Shown here: positions 34,778 through 45,245 of the stretch, one piece after another
How positions within the stretch are numbered: the stretch's first letter is position 1
Layout of the letters: each line of letters begins with the position of its first letter
Origin: Diaphorobacter sp. HDW4A
GTDB taxonomy: Bacteria; Pseudomonadota; Gammaproteobacteria; Burkholderiales; Burkholderiaceae_C
Length of the DNA: 64,000 nt
Direction: 5' to 3'
Assembly (NCBI RefSeq): GCF_011305995.1
Contig: NZ_CP049910.1
Span: forward strand, 2,170,001 to 2,234,000
The notes under the pieces: generated by a model
What the model saw: only the letters and a program-made list of their open reading frames with translations
Told to the model about the DNA's origin: nothing
The model's database searches: none
Position numbers and translations under genes: made by a program

Positions 34778-37700
34778 ACGGTGGTGCTGGTCTGGTATTG
34801 AACGGACCGGCCTACACACTGGATTCGGTCAAGGTATCGAACAGTGCGGTTGGCATTCGCGTAATAGGTGCGGGGAGCCCAACCATCACCAAATCGCGCC
34901 TGACTCAAAACGGGATCGGTCTGCTCGCGGAACAGAATGCGACACCATCCATATCGACATCAGAGATCACGGGCAACACCCAGTTCGGCGTCAAGAACCT
35001 TGTTCCTGCTTCCGTCGTGATGGCTCAGGGCAACTGGTGGGGTCACGCGAGCGGCCCCAAGGATTCGGTGAGCAATCCGAGTGGACAAGGTGATGTAGCG
35101 AGCCAGGGGGTGAACTACGGCTCGTACTTGACCGGCCAGCCCATGCTGTCCTGCTACATCGAGTCGGCCTCTGGGTACCTTACACGTTCGCGCAACATCA
35201 GTATTCGCGTCTATTGCCCGCAGGCATCGCTGTACAGATTGCAGGAGTCGAACAATTTCGCCGGCGGTGAATCACTCAGCATGAGTGCAAGTCCGTTCCT
35301 GACGCCATTCACACTTTCTTCAAGTGCGGGCGAGAAGATGGTTTATGTTCGATTCGTCTCCGATCAAGGCGTCGCAACAATTCTGTCGCTCCCTCAGGCG
35401 ATCACATATGCGCCAAGCGGACCTCTCGTCCAGTTTGACGCCCCCCAGGCGGGTGCTGTGCTCAATTCGGACACACTCATTTCAGTCAGCGCGACCGATC
35501 CGGAGGGTATTCGCGATGTTGAAATTCTCATTGGCACCCAGCGTCTGGCATTGTTGACGGCTCCGCCGTATCAAACAACGTGGTCCATAGCCGGCGTTCG
35601 CAATGGAAGCTATACGTTGCAAGCGAAGGCGACAAGCTCGCAGGGATTGACGGCAACAAGCTCTCGCATAGTTCAGGTTGCGAAAGCGGGTGGCACAGGA
35701 CCCGCGATCACTGCGTCATTTGCAGGCGCTCCTTTGAGCGATGGTGCCACCATTGTGTCGGCCGGAACCCTTGTCGTGGCGGCCGAGAGTGCGGTAGGCG
35801 TCTCACGCGTGTCGGCATCGGTGGATGGGGCGGTGGTTTTTGAGCGCGCCTATAGCAATATCAGCCCAGCTACTTACAGCCAATTTCTGGACTTTGCGCA
35901 ACTTGCAAACGGATCGCATAGCTTCGTAGTCAGCGCAACAGATGCGGATGGACTTGTTTCCGCTCTGACCATACCGTTCACGCTGAACCTCAGTGCACCA
36001 GTGGTCCCACAGATCACATCGCCTGCGAACAACGCCAGCATCGCCAATGCGCAGTTGCTGGTGTCAGGAACAGCGGCCGCGGGATCCTCCGTCCAGGTTT
36101 ATGTGGATGGAAGTGCTTCGGGCACGCCTGTATCGGTCACTGCGAATGGAGTGTTCTCAACATCAGTGACACTGGCGGGCGAGGGCGTCCATCAACTCAC
36201 AGCTACAGCGACCAATTCACGCGGGACAAGTCCGATGAGCGCGGTGGTCAACGTAACCTACGCATCAGCGCCTCCCACAGTCAGCTTTGCTGCGCCCGCT
36301 CCCAACGCAATCTTGACCGAAGCCGCCACCATCACCGTGGTGGCGTCCGCTCCAGTCGGAATATCCAGGGTCGAGCTCTACGCGAACGACTCGCTGATCG
36401 CCTCGCCAGTTCAAGCCCCGTACTCTGCAACGTGGGATGTTTCCGCAGCAGCTGAGGGGACCTATGTTCTCAAGGCGGTTGCGTTCAGCACCGCTGGCAA
36501 ATCAGCGCAGGCCACCCGTCAGGTCACGGTCAAGCGAAAGGTCGTGGAGCCCGAACCACCCAAGACACCGTATACGGGGTCGGTGACGGGTATCACTCCG
36601 CCGGTCTCCTATGGCGCTGAGCGTATCGTCATCACTGGTGCGGCAGTAGCTCGCGAGACGGGTCAGTTGATTCCCAACGCGGCATTGCGCATCGTGCTGG
36701 ACATCTCGGGCTTCAAGCGCCGCATCAACATTGCAACGGACGAAACGGGCCAGTACCGCTATGAGTTTGTCCCTGCCGTCAATGACAACGGAACCTACGT
36801 AGTCTCGGTCGTGCACCCCGACGAAACCACGGCTGCTGAACAAGGGCGGTTTGTCATCAATCGCCTGAGCTTTGATCCGACGATCTACAACCTCACGGCG
36901 CCTCGTGATTTCGCAAGCGAGGTGAAAGTCACGGCCCGCGCCACAGCAGGCACAGGTGCCACTGGCGTGCGTTGGGAAGCCGTCGCCGCCAACCAGCCGT
37001 CTGGCAGTCTGCCTCCCGGAATTTCTGTGGAGCCTGCCGCGCCCATCAACATCCCTGCCGGTGCATCCGTTCCCATGGTGATCAAGTTCCTCGGTAGCTC
37101 ATCAGCTGGCGAAGTGGGGACGGTTGTCTTTACGGCTTTTGCCAACGAGACAGGCAGTATTCCCAGAGGCACGCTCACGCTGAACTACAAGCTGGTGCAG
37201 GCCATGCCATCCCTGTACACCTCGCCCACCTATATCCAGACAGGTGTGCAACAGGAGAACTCCGTCACGGAGGGCGTCATCCTGGGCAACCGCGGACTGG
37301 TAGCTGCGCAGAACGTGCAAGTGAAACTGGCGAACAAGGATGGCAGCGCTACGCCCAGTTGGATTTTCCTGGCCAGTGCCGGAAACATCGGTGCTGTCGA
37401 TGTGGGAGCGCAGATTCCACTTCAGGTAACGGCCAGCCCGGACAAGAGTGTCGCCAACGGCATCTACAACTTCAACATGTTGGTTACTGCAGGAAACCAG
37501 GGGACGGGAACCATTCCCGTCTCGGTCGCCGTCACCCAATCCGGTCAGGGAGGTGTGACTTTCCACGTCACCGACATCTTCACGGAGACACCGGACGCCA
37601 ATGGCAATCCCATTGAGGGCGTAAAGGGTGCACGCATCACATTGCAAAACGAAGCTGTGCTGACCTACACACGGACCTTGACCACCGACGTGACAGGCAA

Positions 37701-38580
37701 GGCCACACTCACGGATCTGCCGCCGGGAACCTACACCTACCGAGCCAGTGGTCCACGGCACGCAGACAAGAGCGGGCGAGTGTTTGTACGACCCGGAATC
37801 ACAGTTCCTGAAAACGTTCACCTGAAGTACCAGACGGTAAGCATCGACTTCAGCGTCACGGAGACCACGATTCCGGATGAATACCACGTCAACCTGGAAG
37901 CCACCTTCCAGGCGCAAGTCCCCGCACCTGTCGTGCTGTTGGAGCCGCTGTCGATCAATCTGCCGGATCTTCAAATCGGTGAGGAATTCACCGGTGAGCT
38001 GCGATTGACCAACTACGGCCTGCTTCGCGCGGACAACGTGAAGTTCACTGCACCAAAGTCGGATGACTTCTACAAATATGAATTCCTTGCAGACATCCCA
38101 ACGACTTTGGATGCTAAGCAACGCATCGTGATTCCCTACCGCATCACCGCGATCAAGCTGCATCCGAAGAGCATCGGCTTCACCCGTGTCCAGACATCAG
38201 AGATGACACAGGTACGCCAAGCGGTCACCAAGGGACTGACGACCAAAGCGGGATCCTGCTCTTCCTATGCGGCCTGGGCCACTGCCGAGTGCGAATGGAC
38301 ATGTGCGAACGGGCAGCCGGACGGAAGTGCGACCTCATCCACCTTCAGTCGTCTTGTTGGTGGGAGCTGTGGAAGCAGCGGGAACAACACACCCTCGACA
38401 GGATGGACTGCACCAGGTGTTCACTGGAGTTCGCCATGGGGCGTTGGTGGTTGGACCGGAGGAGGAGGTAGTGGAACGCCTATTCCGGGAGCACCGGAAT
38501 GCACCCCGTTTTGCCGTGGCAAATGCTGCGCTTCAGGAGGTTCCGGCCCGGGAGGCGGAGGCGGAGGCGGTTCATGGTAA
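34774..38580 (+). CDS. Large Ig-repeat/beta-helix surface or secreted protein
   Basis: 1268 aa. Residues about 1-110 look like a right-handed beta-helix (GIRVIGAGSPTITKSRLTQN). Four bacterial Ig-like domains follow at about 215-305, 310-405, 412-497 and 499-582, then a carboxypeptidase-regulatory-like domain (about 600-690), an NEW3-like region, and another such domain (about 930-1010). The C terminus has Cys pairs and a Gly run (ECTPFCRGKCCASGG). No signal peptide is seen because the native start is probably upstream and lost. It directly precedes the RHS gene and may be its delivery or display partner. Confidence 0.7.
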   Translation: MNGGAGLVLNGPAYTLDSVKVSNSAVGIRVIGAGSPTITKSRLTQNGIGLLAEQNATPSISTSEITGNTQFGVKNLVPASVVMAQGNWWGHASGPKDSVSNPSGQGDVASQGVNYGSYLTGQPMLSCYIESASGYLTRSRNISIRVYCPQASLYRLQESNNFAGGESLSMSASPFLTPFTLSSSAGEKMVYVRFVSDQGVATILSLPQAITYAPSGPLVQFDAPQAGAVLNSDTLISVSATDPEGIRDVEILIGTQRLALLTAPPYQTTWSIAGVRNGSYTLQAKATSSQGLTATSSRIVQVAKAGGTGPAITASFAGAPLSDGATIVSAGTLVVAAESAVGVSRVSASVDGAVVFERAYSNISPATYSQFLDFAQLANGSHSFVVSATDADGLVSALTIPFTLNLSAPVVPQITSPANNASIANAQLLVSGTAAAGSSVQVYVDGSASGTPVSVTANGVFSTSVTLAGEGVHQLTATATNSRGTSPMSAVVNVTYASAPPTVSFAAPAPNAILTEAATITVVASAPVGISRVELYANDSLIASPVQAPYSATWDVSAAAEGTYVLKAVAFSTAGKSAQATRQVTVKRKVVEPEPPKTPYTGSVTGITPPVSYGAERIVITGAAVARETGQLIPNAALRIVLDISGFKRRINIATDETGQYRYEFVPAVNDNGTYVVSVVHPDETTAAEQGRFVINRLSFDPTIYNLTAPRDFASEVKVTARATAGTGATGVRWEAVAANQPSGSLPPGISVEPAAPINIPAGASVPMVIKFLGSSSAGEVGTVVFTAFANETGSIPRGTLTLNYKLVQAMPSLYTSPTYIQTGVQQENSVTEGVILGNRGLVAAQNVQVKLANKDGSATPSWIFLASAGNIGAVDVGAQIPLQVTASPDKSVANGIYNFNMLVTAGNQGTGTIPVSVAVTQSGQGGVTFHVTDIFTETPDANGNPIEGVKGARITLQNEAVLTYTRTLTTDVTGKATLTDLPPGTYTYRASGPRHADKSGRVFVRPGITVPENVHLKYQTVSIDFSVTETTIPDEYHVNLEATFQAQVPAPVVLLEPLSINLPDLQIGEEFTGELRLTNYGLLRADNVKFTAPKSDDFYKYEFLADIPTTLDAKQRIVIPYRITAIKLHPKSIGFTRVQTSEMTQVRQAVTKGLTTKAGSCSSYAAWATAECEWTCANGQPDGSATSSTFSRLVGGSCGSSGNNTPSTGWTAPGVHWSSPWGVGGWTGGGGSGTPIPGAPECTPFCRGKCCASGGSGPGGGGGGGSW

Positions 38581-38664
38581 TTCTCCACCACTTCATTTCT
38601 TGCCTGCAACCACAGTCTGGCAATCAACAACACAGGTTTGAAACAGAGGGAGTCCGCATGGACC

Positions 38665-41600
38665 ATGCATATTCAGGAGCAATGTGACAATGTCAACAAT
38701 AGCCATATCAACGAAGGCAATCTGACAGGGAAACTGCGTTGCATTGCTGTAGCCGCATCAACGATGGTGATGGCCTTCACGGGCTCACTCGCTCTCGCGC
38801 AAAGCGGTATTGGTGCCGTTGTGCCCAACACCACTCTGAGTTTTTCTGCTGTTGAAGCCGCAAGCGAGCCAACAGTGCGCTGGCCCAACGGCGAGTATCA
38901 AGAATCCAATATTGATCTGCGAGTCAAGGTGTTGGGCGGAACGTTGGACATCGCGCGTACTTGGAGCCAGGGCCGTTGGTGGCTCAATCCAGCTTGGGCT
39001 CCATTGAATTTCGAGCTCGATCCCTTGGGCAATGAAGCCAAAATTATCGAACGTGCGGGTGTACTGTATGAACGCAGTGGCCAATCGGGCTTGTACATCG
39101 CAAAGACCAAAGGCAGCGCTTCTGTCTTTATCAAACAGTTGATTGACGCCCAAAATCAGCCGCAGGGTTGGCAGTGGTACGACCGGTTCGGCAACACCAT
39201 TAACTACGACACCACCGGGCGTATCTTGAGCTACGCTAATTCTAGTGGCGTCAAGGTGAGTTTTGCGTATGACAGTGCCACCACGGCGCGCATCCTCGAT
39301 CACTTTGACAAGACCATTTACACCGTCACCATGTCTGGTGGCTTGATCACCAAAGTCGAAGATCTCACGGGCCGCAGTGTGGGCTACCAGTGGAATGGAA
39401 ATCGCCTCACTCAGGTCACTGACGTGATGGGTAACCTCTGGAAGTACGAGTACGACGGCAATGGCCAGATCACCAGCCGCACAGATCCGCTCGGCGATAA
39501 GGTTACCGTGCAATACAGTGCCAGCGTGCCCGCACCTGCGCCCATGCTTGCGTTGGGAATGAAAGGAGTCATCGTCAGCCCCGCAGGCACCAGCGGTACC
39601 ACACAGAAGCTCGCCAACCTCTGGGGCGCAGGTCGGGTCGGGCTGTTCGATGGCAGTGGTTGCAGCATCACCGGCAAGAACACCTACATCCGGGAAAAGC
39701 GCCAGTTCAATGTGACGTATACAGATTGCCGCAACAACGTCACGCTGTATGTCTATGACCTACAGGGCAATCAACTCTCCAGCACATTCAATGGCAAGGC
39801 ACGTAACGCCAATACATGGGATGGCGAGTATGTGCAAAAGGAGACGAGTGCACGTGGCTACAGCACGACCACGCAGTACGACACCAACTACCAGCCGCTG
39901 CAGATCACGTATCCGGATGGAAGTGTGGAGAAATTCACTTACGAGCCGCGTTGGGGATACAAGAGCAGCTACACCAATCAATTGGGCGTGCTAAGTACCA
40001 GGGGCTACGACAGCAAGGGGAATACCACGGAATGGGTGGAAGCCAAAGGCTTGCCTGAGCAACGCACCACACGATATGTGTATGACCAATATGGTCAGCT
40101 AACCAGCACGACACGCGGTGCAGGTGATGCAGCAGGTGCGGATGCGGTGACACAGAGCGTTGCCTACGATAGTGCGGGTAATGTCACGGCGCAAACGGAT
40201 GGAGAAGGGCATACCCGAAAGACTGCTTTTGACCAACGCGGTGCGCCAACCAGCAGAACTGATGCACTGAATCGCACGACGACATTCAACTTCGACGCAG
40301 CAGGAAATCTGGTCAAGAGCACGAATCCATTGGACAATGCGACGCAGATGAAATATGACGCCCGGAACCGGCGCACGCATGTGATCAGCCCGATGGGGAA
40401 TACACAAGTCACGCGCTACGACATCGAGGGGCGGGTGATTGAAGTTCTTGCGCCGGGGGAAAAGGAGGGCGCGGGGCGGCGAACGGTGTATGACAGCAAT
40501 GGGTGGCCCACACAGTCAATCAGCCCGAGTGGACTCATCACCGAAACCAGTTACGACCAAGAAGGAAGAATCACTTCGAGCAAGGATCCTGCGGACAATA
40601 TCACAAGTTATAGCTACGGAGAGGATGGCACGGAGCAGGCCGGGCAACTTCTGGCCACGCAATACCCCACCTACAAAGAGACGTACCAGTACGACCAGCA
40701 GGGGCGCAAAACTGCAGTCACCCAGCATCTTGGCAATAACCCGACGAGAGTGCAGGGCAGCACTTTCGATGCACTGGGCCAGCAGGTGGCAAGCACCGAT
40801 CCCGCAGGCAGGACATCGCTTATCCAGTACGACGGATTGGGGCGAACGATCCAGACGACAGACCCCGCCAGTCAGAGTACAAAGCAAGGCTGGAATGCGT
40901 TGGATCACCTCGTCACAGTCTCAGATGCGAACGGCAATACGCACCGCTTTGAGTACAACAAGGCAGGTCAGCAAATCAAGGAGACGCGACCAATGGGCGC
41001 GTCAATTCGGTATGTTTTTGATGCCGCTGGGCAGCTTATCGATGCAGGCAATAACACGCGCAACTATCAGTATGACGTTGCTGGGATGATGATCGAAGAA
41101 ATACACAAACTTGAAGATCGACAAACTGACCAGCATGTCTCTTATAACTACGACTCTGATAGACGATTGACCGGGTACAAGCAACAAGACGGCAACGAAA
41201 AATTGATTAGTAGCGCCAGTTACACTAAAGATTTTCAGGGTCGTGATATTCAAATCCGTATTGCCTATGGAAAGGCTGATAATTCAGAAGACGTTGGCTT
41301 TACTGTTGAGCAGCATTTTAATGCGGATGGTCAGCTGACCAGCCATACTTATCCGGACGGCAGTATAGGGGGTTATTCGTATAATCATGGATTACTTTCT
41401 AAAGTAGCACCCCCCAATCAAGGCGTGATCACTTTCGAAAACTACCAATGGACAAGAGCCACAAAAATTCAAAATCCAGGTGCTAGTAAGACCCTTGTGT
41501 TGGATGAGTTGCAGAGAGTGGTGGGTATTGAAGTTAGAAGTGGTTTAAAGATATTGGCGAATCATCAATATAAATATGACCAGGCAGGAAATGTTATAAG

Positions 41601-41691
41601 AATAAATACGGATCTAGGTGAAACGCTGTATGAATATGATACATTGGATCGCATAAAAAAGCATATCCAGACCAAAGTTTACAGAATTTAG
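38665..41691 (+). CDS. RHS/YD-repeat protein, frame broken at 3' side
   Basis: About 1008 aa in this frame (TTG at 38638 would add nine residues). A signal-like hydrophobic stretch (CIAVAASTMVMAFTGSLALA) is followed by at least fifteen YD repeats of the type YDxxGxxxxxTDPxG, forming the RHS cocoon that encloses a C-terminal toxin. The frame ends in TKVYRI-stop; in the next frame the sequence continues as SLQNLGLPVEGYTYD, so a one-base frameshift has broken the gene near 41675. GC content falls steadily toward the 3' end. Confidence 0.85.
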   Translation: MHIQEQCDNVNNSHINEGNLTGKLRCIAVAASTMVMAFTGSLALAQSGIGAVVPNTTLSFSAVEAASEPTVRWPNGEYQESNIDLRVKVLGGTLDIARTWSQGRWWLNPAWAPLNFELDPLGNEAKIIERAGVLYERSGQSGLYIAKTKGSASVFIKQLIDAQNQPQGWQWYDRFGNTINYDTTGRILSYANSSGVKVSFAYDSATTARILDHFDKTIYTVTMSGGLITKVEDLTGRSVGYQWNGNRLTQVTDVMGNLWKYEYDGNGQITSRTDPLGDKVTVQYSASVPAPAPMLALGMKGVIVSPAGTSGTTQKLANLWGAGRVGLFDGSGCSITGKNTYIREKRQFNVTYTDCRNNVTLYVYDLQGNQLSSTFNGKARNANTWDGEYVQKETSARGYSTTTQYDTNYQPLQITYPDGSVEKFTYEPRWGYKSSYTNQLGVLSTRGYDSKGNTTEWVEAKGLPEQRTTRYVYDQYGQLTSTTRGAGDAAGADAVTQSVAYDSAGNVTAQTDGEGHTRKTAFDQRGAPTSRTDALNRTTTFNFDAAGNLVKSTNPLDNATQMKYDARNRRTHVISPMGNTQVTRYDIEGRVIEVLAPGEKEGAGRRTVYDSNGWPTQSISPSGLITETSYDQEGRITSSKDPADNITSYSYGEDGTEQAGQLLATQYPTYKETYQYDQQGRKTAVTQHLGNNPTRVQGSTFDALGQQVASTDPAGRTSLIQYDGLGRTIQTTDPASQSTKQGWNALDHLVTVSDANGNTHRFEYNKAGQQIKETRPMGASIRYVFDAAGQLIDAGNNTRNYQYDVAGMMIEEIHKLEDRQTDQHVSYNYDSDRRLTGYKQQDGNEKLISSASYTKDFQGRDIQIRIAYGKADNSEDVGFTVEQHFNADGQLTSHTYPDGSIGGYSYNHGLLSKVAPPNQGVITFENYQWTRATKIQNPGASKTLVLDELQRVVGIEVRSGLKILANHQYKYDQAGNVIRINTDLGETLYEYDTLDRIKKHIQTKVYRI

Positions 41692-42287
41692 GACTACCGG
41701 TAGAGGGGTACACCTATGATTCAGTGCATAACCGCGTCAGCAGCGTGCATCAACCGGGGATATGGAGTTACAATCAGGACAACCAACTCACGCGCTATTC
41801 AAAATCACTAACTGATGCTGGACAACAGAAGGGTGTAGGAGTGCATTACTTTCCTCAAGGCTCCATTGTCATGGAAAGCAGTAGCACAGAAGAAAAGCAA
41901 TATAATTATAATGCGGCAGAACGCATGTGAAATATCAAAAAAAATCCTGTAGATCAGTGTTCTCAAAATACTGAAGGACAATACAGGTACGACCCCATGG
42001 GAAGAAGAATTAGTAAAATAGTTACACGGGGGGAGGCAGATTGAAGTTACCTATTTTGTGTACAGCGACATAGGATTACTGGGTGAGCTTAATAAAGATG
42101 GCGAGCTAGTGCGCGCCTATGGGTTCAATCCGGTCTCAGCGGAGAGGGGACTGTGGAGTGGTGACCTGATATGGCAGATTGATGTTTTTGGAAATAGCCT
42201 CCGAAACGAATCGAATCATTTTTCTTTTATTCATACTGATCAGGTATCTGCGCCATTCATCGCCACAAATGCAAATGGAGATACTGT
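41692..42287 (+). pseudogene. Continuation of the RHS gene, degraded
   Basis: RHS sequence continues through three lesions. In frame 0 it reads GYTYDSVHNRVSSVHQPGIW to a TGA at 41928-41930 where Trp is expected (ERM-stop-NIKK). It goes on with GQYRYDPMGRRISKIV to a six-G run near 42030, where the frame shifts. It then reads EVTYFVYSDIGLLGEL and SFIHTDQVSAPFIATN to DTVW near 42290. The last RHS core segment, normally carrying the aspartyl-protease-type boundary before the toxin, is absent, which implies a deletion. Confidence 0.8.
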
Positions 42288-42509
42288 TTGGAGTGTGATC
42301 AGCAAAATCCTCATAGCAAACAGTCCTGCGATGGAGCCAAATTTGATCTGGAAAAAGCTAAGGATTGCTACAATGCTAGAAAAAAGTGGATGTATGAATT
42401 TAATGAAGTAAACCCTATGCATGAGAAGCAATTGGCTCAAGTTGAGGACCAAATTCTTAATGCATTGGAAAGGGTTGATAAATATTGTTGCAAAGATTGT
42501 AAAAAATGA
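42288..42509 (+). pseudogene. AT-rich RHS C-terminal tip fragment, Cys-rich
   Basis: About 73 codons in a third frame: KQSCDGAKFDLEKAKDCYNA, KKWMYEFNEVNPMHEKQL and a tail DKYCCKDCKK. It has seven cysteines and a long helical middle. I do not recognise the family. Its place between RHS core and an ankyrin gene suggests it is the end of the variable toxin domain. The stop overlaps the next start (42506-42509), as in toxin/immunity pairs. Confidence 0.6.
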
Positions 42510-42958
42510 CTAATTGTGAAGAGATGTTTGAATTTATATATTCAAAAAATTTGTCAAATCTTGAATCCGCATTGGCTAAATGCAACCCAAATTTAGTGAG
42601 TGAAGATGGAGAGTCATTGCTGATTTATGCTGTAATGATGGAGAATAATGATGCTGTCGATTTGCTGTTGAAGCATGGGGCGAATACGTATACTACGAAT
42701 TTTCTTGGAGATAATGCTTTGCACTTGGCAGTAAAAAAAGGATTTTTTAATATTGTAAAGATTATTGCAAATTATCAAGGGGATTTGAATGTTAAAGGGC
42801 AGGATGGCTTTACAGCACTAAATTATGCAGCATTTTTAAATGAGTGGAGTATTGCCAAGTATTTAGCCCATGATGTAAAAGTGTCAAAAGATATTCCTGA
42901 TGATGTTTTTAATTTAACGCCACGGCAAAGGGCTTTAGTAAGTGGATTTGATTTGTGA
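42506..42958 (+). CDS. Ankyrin-repeat protein, candidate RHS immunity protein
   Basis: 150 aa, intact and very AT-rich. Three ankyrin repeats are clear: DGESLLIYAVMMENNDAVDL, LGDNALHLAVKKGFFNIVKI and DGFTALNYAAFLNEWSIAKY. It starts with an ATGA overlap with the RHS tip. Ankyrin proteins are a known class of immunity partner in polymorphic toxin loci; here the position supports that role, but binding is inferred. It remains open although the toxin gene is broken in several places. Confidence 0.75.
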   Translation: MTNCEEMFEFIYSKNLSNLESALAKCNPNLVSEDGESLLIYAVMMENNDAVDLLLKHGANTYTTNFLGDNALHLAVKKGFFNIVKIIANYQGDLNVKGQDGFTALNYAAFLNEWSIAKYLAHDVKVSKDIPDDVFNLTPRQRALVSGFDL

Positions 42959-43111
42959 AAGGCGTTATTGCACAACTCGGCCCCACATCTGCGATAGGTG
43001 TCCCATCTCGTGTGATCATATTCCCCGTAGAAGCTGGGCATTCTTCGAAGCCATAGAGGGGCGATCTCAAACTTGAAGTGCAACACCTGGCCCTCAGGTA
43101 GTTCACTTCAA

Positions 43112-43976
43112 ATGAGTCATCGATATCAACAATTGCAGCCAGAAGAGCGTGTCACGCAGGCCTCCCTGCTTCAACAGAATTTCAGCCTGCGAGCCGTCGC
43201 CAAACTGCTCGGGCGTAGTCCCTCCACCACCAGCCGCGAAGTACGATGAAACGCGGCGGACACCGCATACGCCTCGAAGACCGCACAAAGCGCCAGCGAC
43301 AGCCGGCGCGAGCAAGCGCGTGCCGTGCCCAAGCTGCATCACTCGGTGCCCTGTGGCGCGTGGTTTGCACTTTGCTGGGCTGGCTCTGGTCGCCGCAGCG
43401 AATTGCACGCAAACTCAAGCGCATGCATCCAGACGATCCCAGCAAACACATCTCGCACGAGAGCATCTACAACGCCATCTATGCCTATCCGCGTAGTGAG
43501 CTCAAGAAGCAGCTGATCGCCTTGCTCCGGCAGGGCAAAAGCACCCGCCGGCCCCGTTCTGCGGGGCAGGATCGACGCGGCAAGATTGCAGACATGCTGA
43601 GCATTTACGTGAGACCACCGGAGGTTCAAGACCGGGTGATGCCTGGGCACTGGGAAGGTGATCTCATCAAAGGCGCCAACAACCAATCAGCCGTTAGTGT
43701 GCTGGTGGAGCGCGCAACACGTCTGGTGCTGCTTTGCAAGATGAAAGACGCCACGGCTGAATCTGCGCTTGAGGCCTTCAGTGCCAAGCTCAACCAGATC
43801 GCTGAGCCCATGCGCAAGACGCTCACATACGATCAGGGCAAAGAGATGTCCCGCCACAAAGAACTGAGCGAACGCACCAACGTAAAAATCTACTTCTGCG
43901 ACCCACACAGCCCTCGGCAGCGCGGCTCGTGTGAGAACACCAACGGACTGCTTCGCCAGTTCTTGCCCAAAGGAAC
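43112..43976 (+). pseudogene. IS30-family transposase, broken and truncated
   Basis: The N-terminal HTH reads SHRYQQLQPEERVTQASLL and LRAVAKLLGRSPSTTSREVR from ATG 43112, then a TGA at 43247 replaces an Arg codon. After that the same frame continues (NAADTAYASKTAQSA) and shifts near 43340 to WSPQRIARKLKRMHPDD. The DDE core is visible (GHWEGDLIKGANNQSAVSVL, CDPHSPRQRGSCENTNGLLR). The C terminus is cut at FLPKG by the IS3 element at 43977. At least three lesions, so it is dead. Confidence 0.88.
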
Positions 43977-44010
43977 TGAACGGCCCCGGGTATCGAGGAG
44001 GCTGGTTAGT

Positions 44011-44925
44011 TTAAGTTGACGCCTCTATTGAGGCATCGCTGGCTGCGAGTTGCCTCCAGTAGTTTGCCTCAGCTTCTGCCGGAGGGATGCCTCCGATTGG
44101 CTTGAGCAGTCGGACGTGGTTGAACCAGTGTACCCACTGCAGGGTGGCCAGTTCCAAGGATTCCCTGCTCTTCCAGGGGCCCCGGCGGTGAATCAATTCG
44201 GTCTTGTACAGACCGTTGATGGTCTCGGCCAGCGCGTTGTCGTAACTGTCGCCCCTGCTGCCCACCGAGGGCTGTATGCCCGCCTGATTCAAGCGTTCGG
44301 TGTAGCGGATGCTGACGTACTGACTGCCCCTGTCGGAATGGTGCGTCAAGGCATGGGCCGCTGGCTGGCGGTCGTACAAAGCCTGCTCCAAGGCATCCAG
44401 CACGAAGTCGGTCTGCATGCTGCGGCTGACCCGCCAGCCCACGATGCGCCGGGCATATACGTCCACAACGAAGGCCACGTACAACCACCCCTGCCAAGTG
44501 GAGACGTAAGTGAAGTCCGACACCCACAGCTCGTTGGGGCGGCTGGCCTTGAAGTGCCGGTTGACGTGGTCCAGCGGGCACGGCGCCGATGGGTCCGGCG
44601 TGGTGGTGCGCACCGTCTTGCCACGGCGTACCCCTTGCAACCCCATGGCACGCATCAGTCGCTCCACCGTGCAGCGCGCCACCGGGATGTCCTCACGGTT
44701 CATCTGCAGCCAGACCTTGTCGGCTCCGTAGACCTGCCAGTTGGCGTGCCACACGCGCTGAATGTCAGCCTTCAAGCCTTCATCACGCAGGGCGCGCGCA
44801 CTGCGCAATTGCGGATTGCGTTGCCGGGCTGCGTGGCGCCAGTAACACGACGGGGCCATCTGTAGCACCTTGCAGATGGGCTCGACCCCGTAATCATCAC
44901 GGTGGGGGTCGATGTAGGCCCTCAC
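44011..44925 (-). CDS. IS3-family transposase OrfB (DDE integrase domain)
   Basis: 304 aa. The N terminus is the HTH_21-like region ([20 protein letters not shown]) and the rve integrase domain follows. Catalytic residues: Asp in [16 protein letters not shown], Asp in [14 protein letters not shown], Glu in [14 protein letters not shown]. The ORF overlaps orfA by four bases (44922-44925), consistent with translational coupling or frameshifting to make OrfAB. It looks intact, so the element may be active. Confidence 0.94.
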   Translation of the reverse strand: MRAYIDPHRDDYGVEPICKVLQMAPSCYWRHAARQRNPQLRSARALRDEGLKADIQRVWHANWQVYGADKVWLQMNREDIPVARCTVERLMRAMGLQGVRRGKTVRTTTPDPSAPCPLDHVNRHFKASRPNELWVSDFTYVSTWQGWLYVAFVVDVYARRIVGWRVSRSMQTDFVLDALEQALYDRQPAAHALTHHSDRGSQYVSIRYTERLNQAGIQPSVGSRGDSYDNALAETINGLYKTELIHRRGPWKSRESLELATLQWVHWFNHVRLLKPIGGIPPAEAEANYWRQLAASDASIEAST

Positions 44926-45245
44926 GACTTGAGACGGCGGTCGAGCTCCGCCTGTGCAAAAAACGCGCTGGCCGTCTTCAGGATGTCATTGGCCCGGCGC
45001 AATTCCTTGACCTCACGCTCCAGTTCCTTGATGCGCTGCGCATCCGCGGTGGTGGTGCCGGGGCGCTGTCCGCTGTCGACCTCGGCCTTCTTGACCCAGT
45101 CATTCAAGGTCTGTGGCACGCAGCCAATCTTTGGGGCAATCGATTCAATAGCTGCCCACAGGGAGGGGTAGTCGGCTCGGTGCTCCTGCACCATACGCAC
45201 AGCGCGTTCGCGCACTTCCGGGGAGAACTTCGGTGACTTGTTCAT
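44922..45245 (-). CDS. IS3-family transposase OrfA
   Basis: 107 aa, HTH_Tnp_1 family. [20 protein letters not shown] and [20 protein letters not shown] form the DNA-binding domain; a C-terminal leucine-zipper-like helix follows ([20 protein letters not shown]). The first 60 residues are identical to the fragment at 33901. Confidence 0.94.
   Translation of the reverse strand: MNKSPKFSPEVRERAVRMVQEHRADYPSLWAAIESIAPKIGCVPQTLNDWVKKAEVDSGQRPGTTTADAQRIKELEREVKELRRANDILKTASAFFAQAELDRRLKS

Noticed and set aside
42959..43111. Possible end of a further IS (GGCGTTATTGCACAACTC-like start)
   Set aside because: About 150 bases with no transposase match that I can support and no second end; left unassigned.
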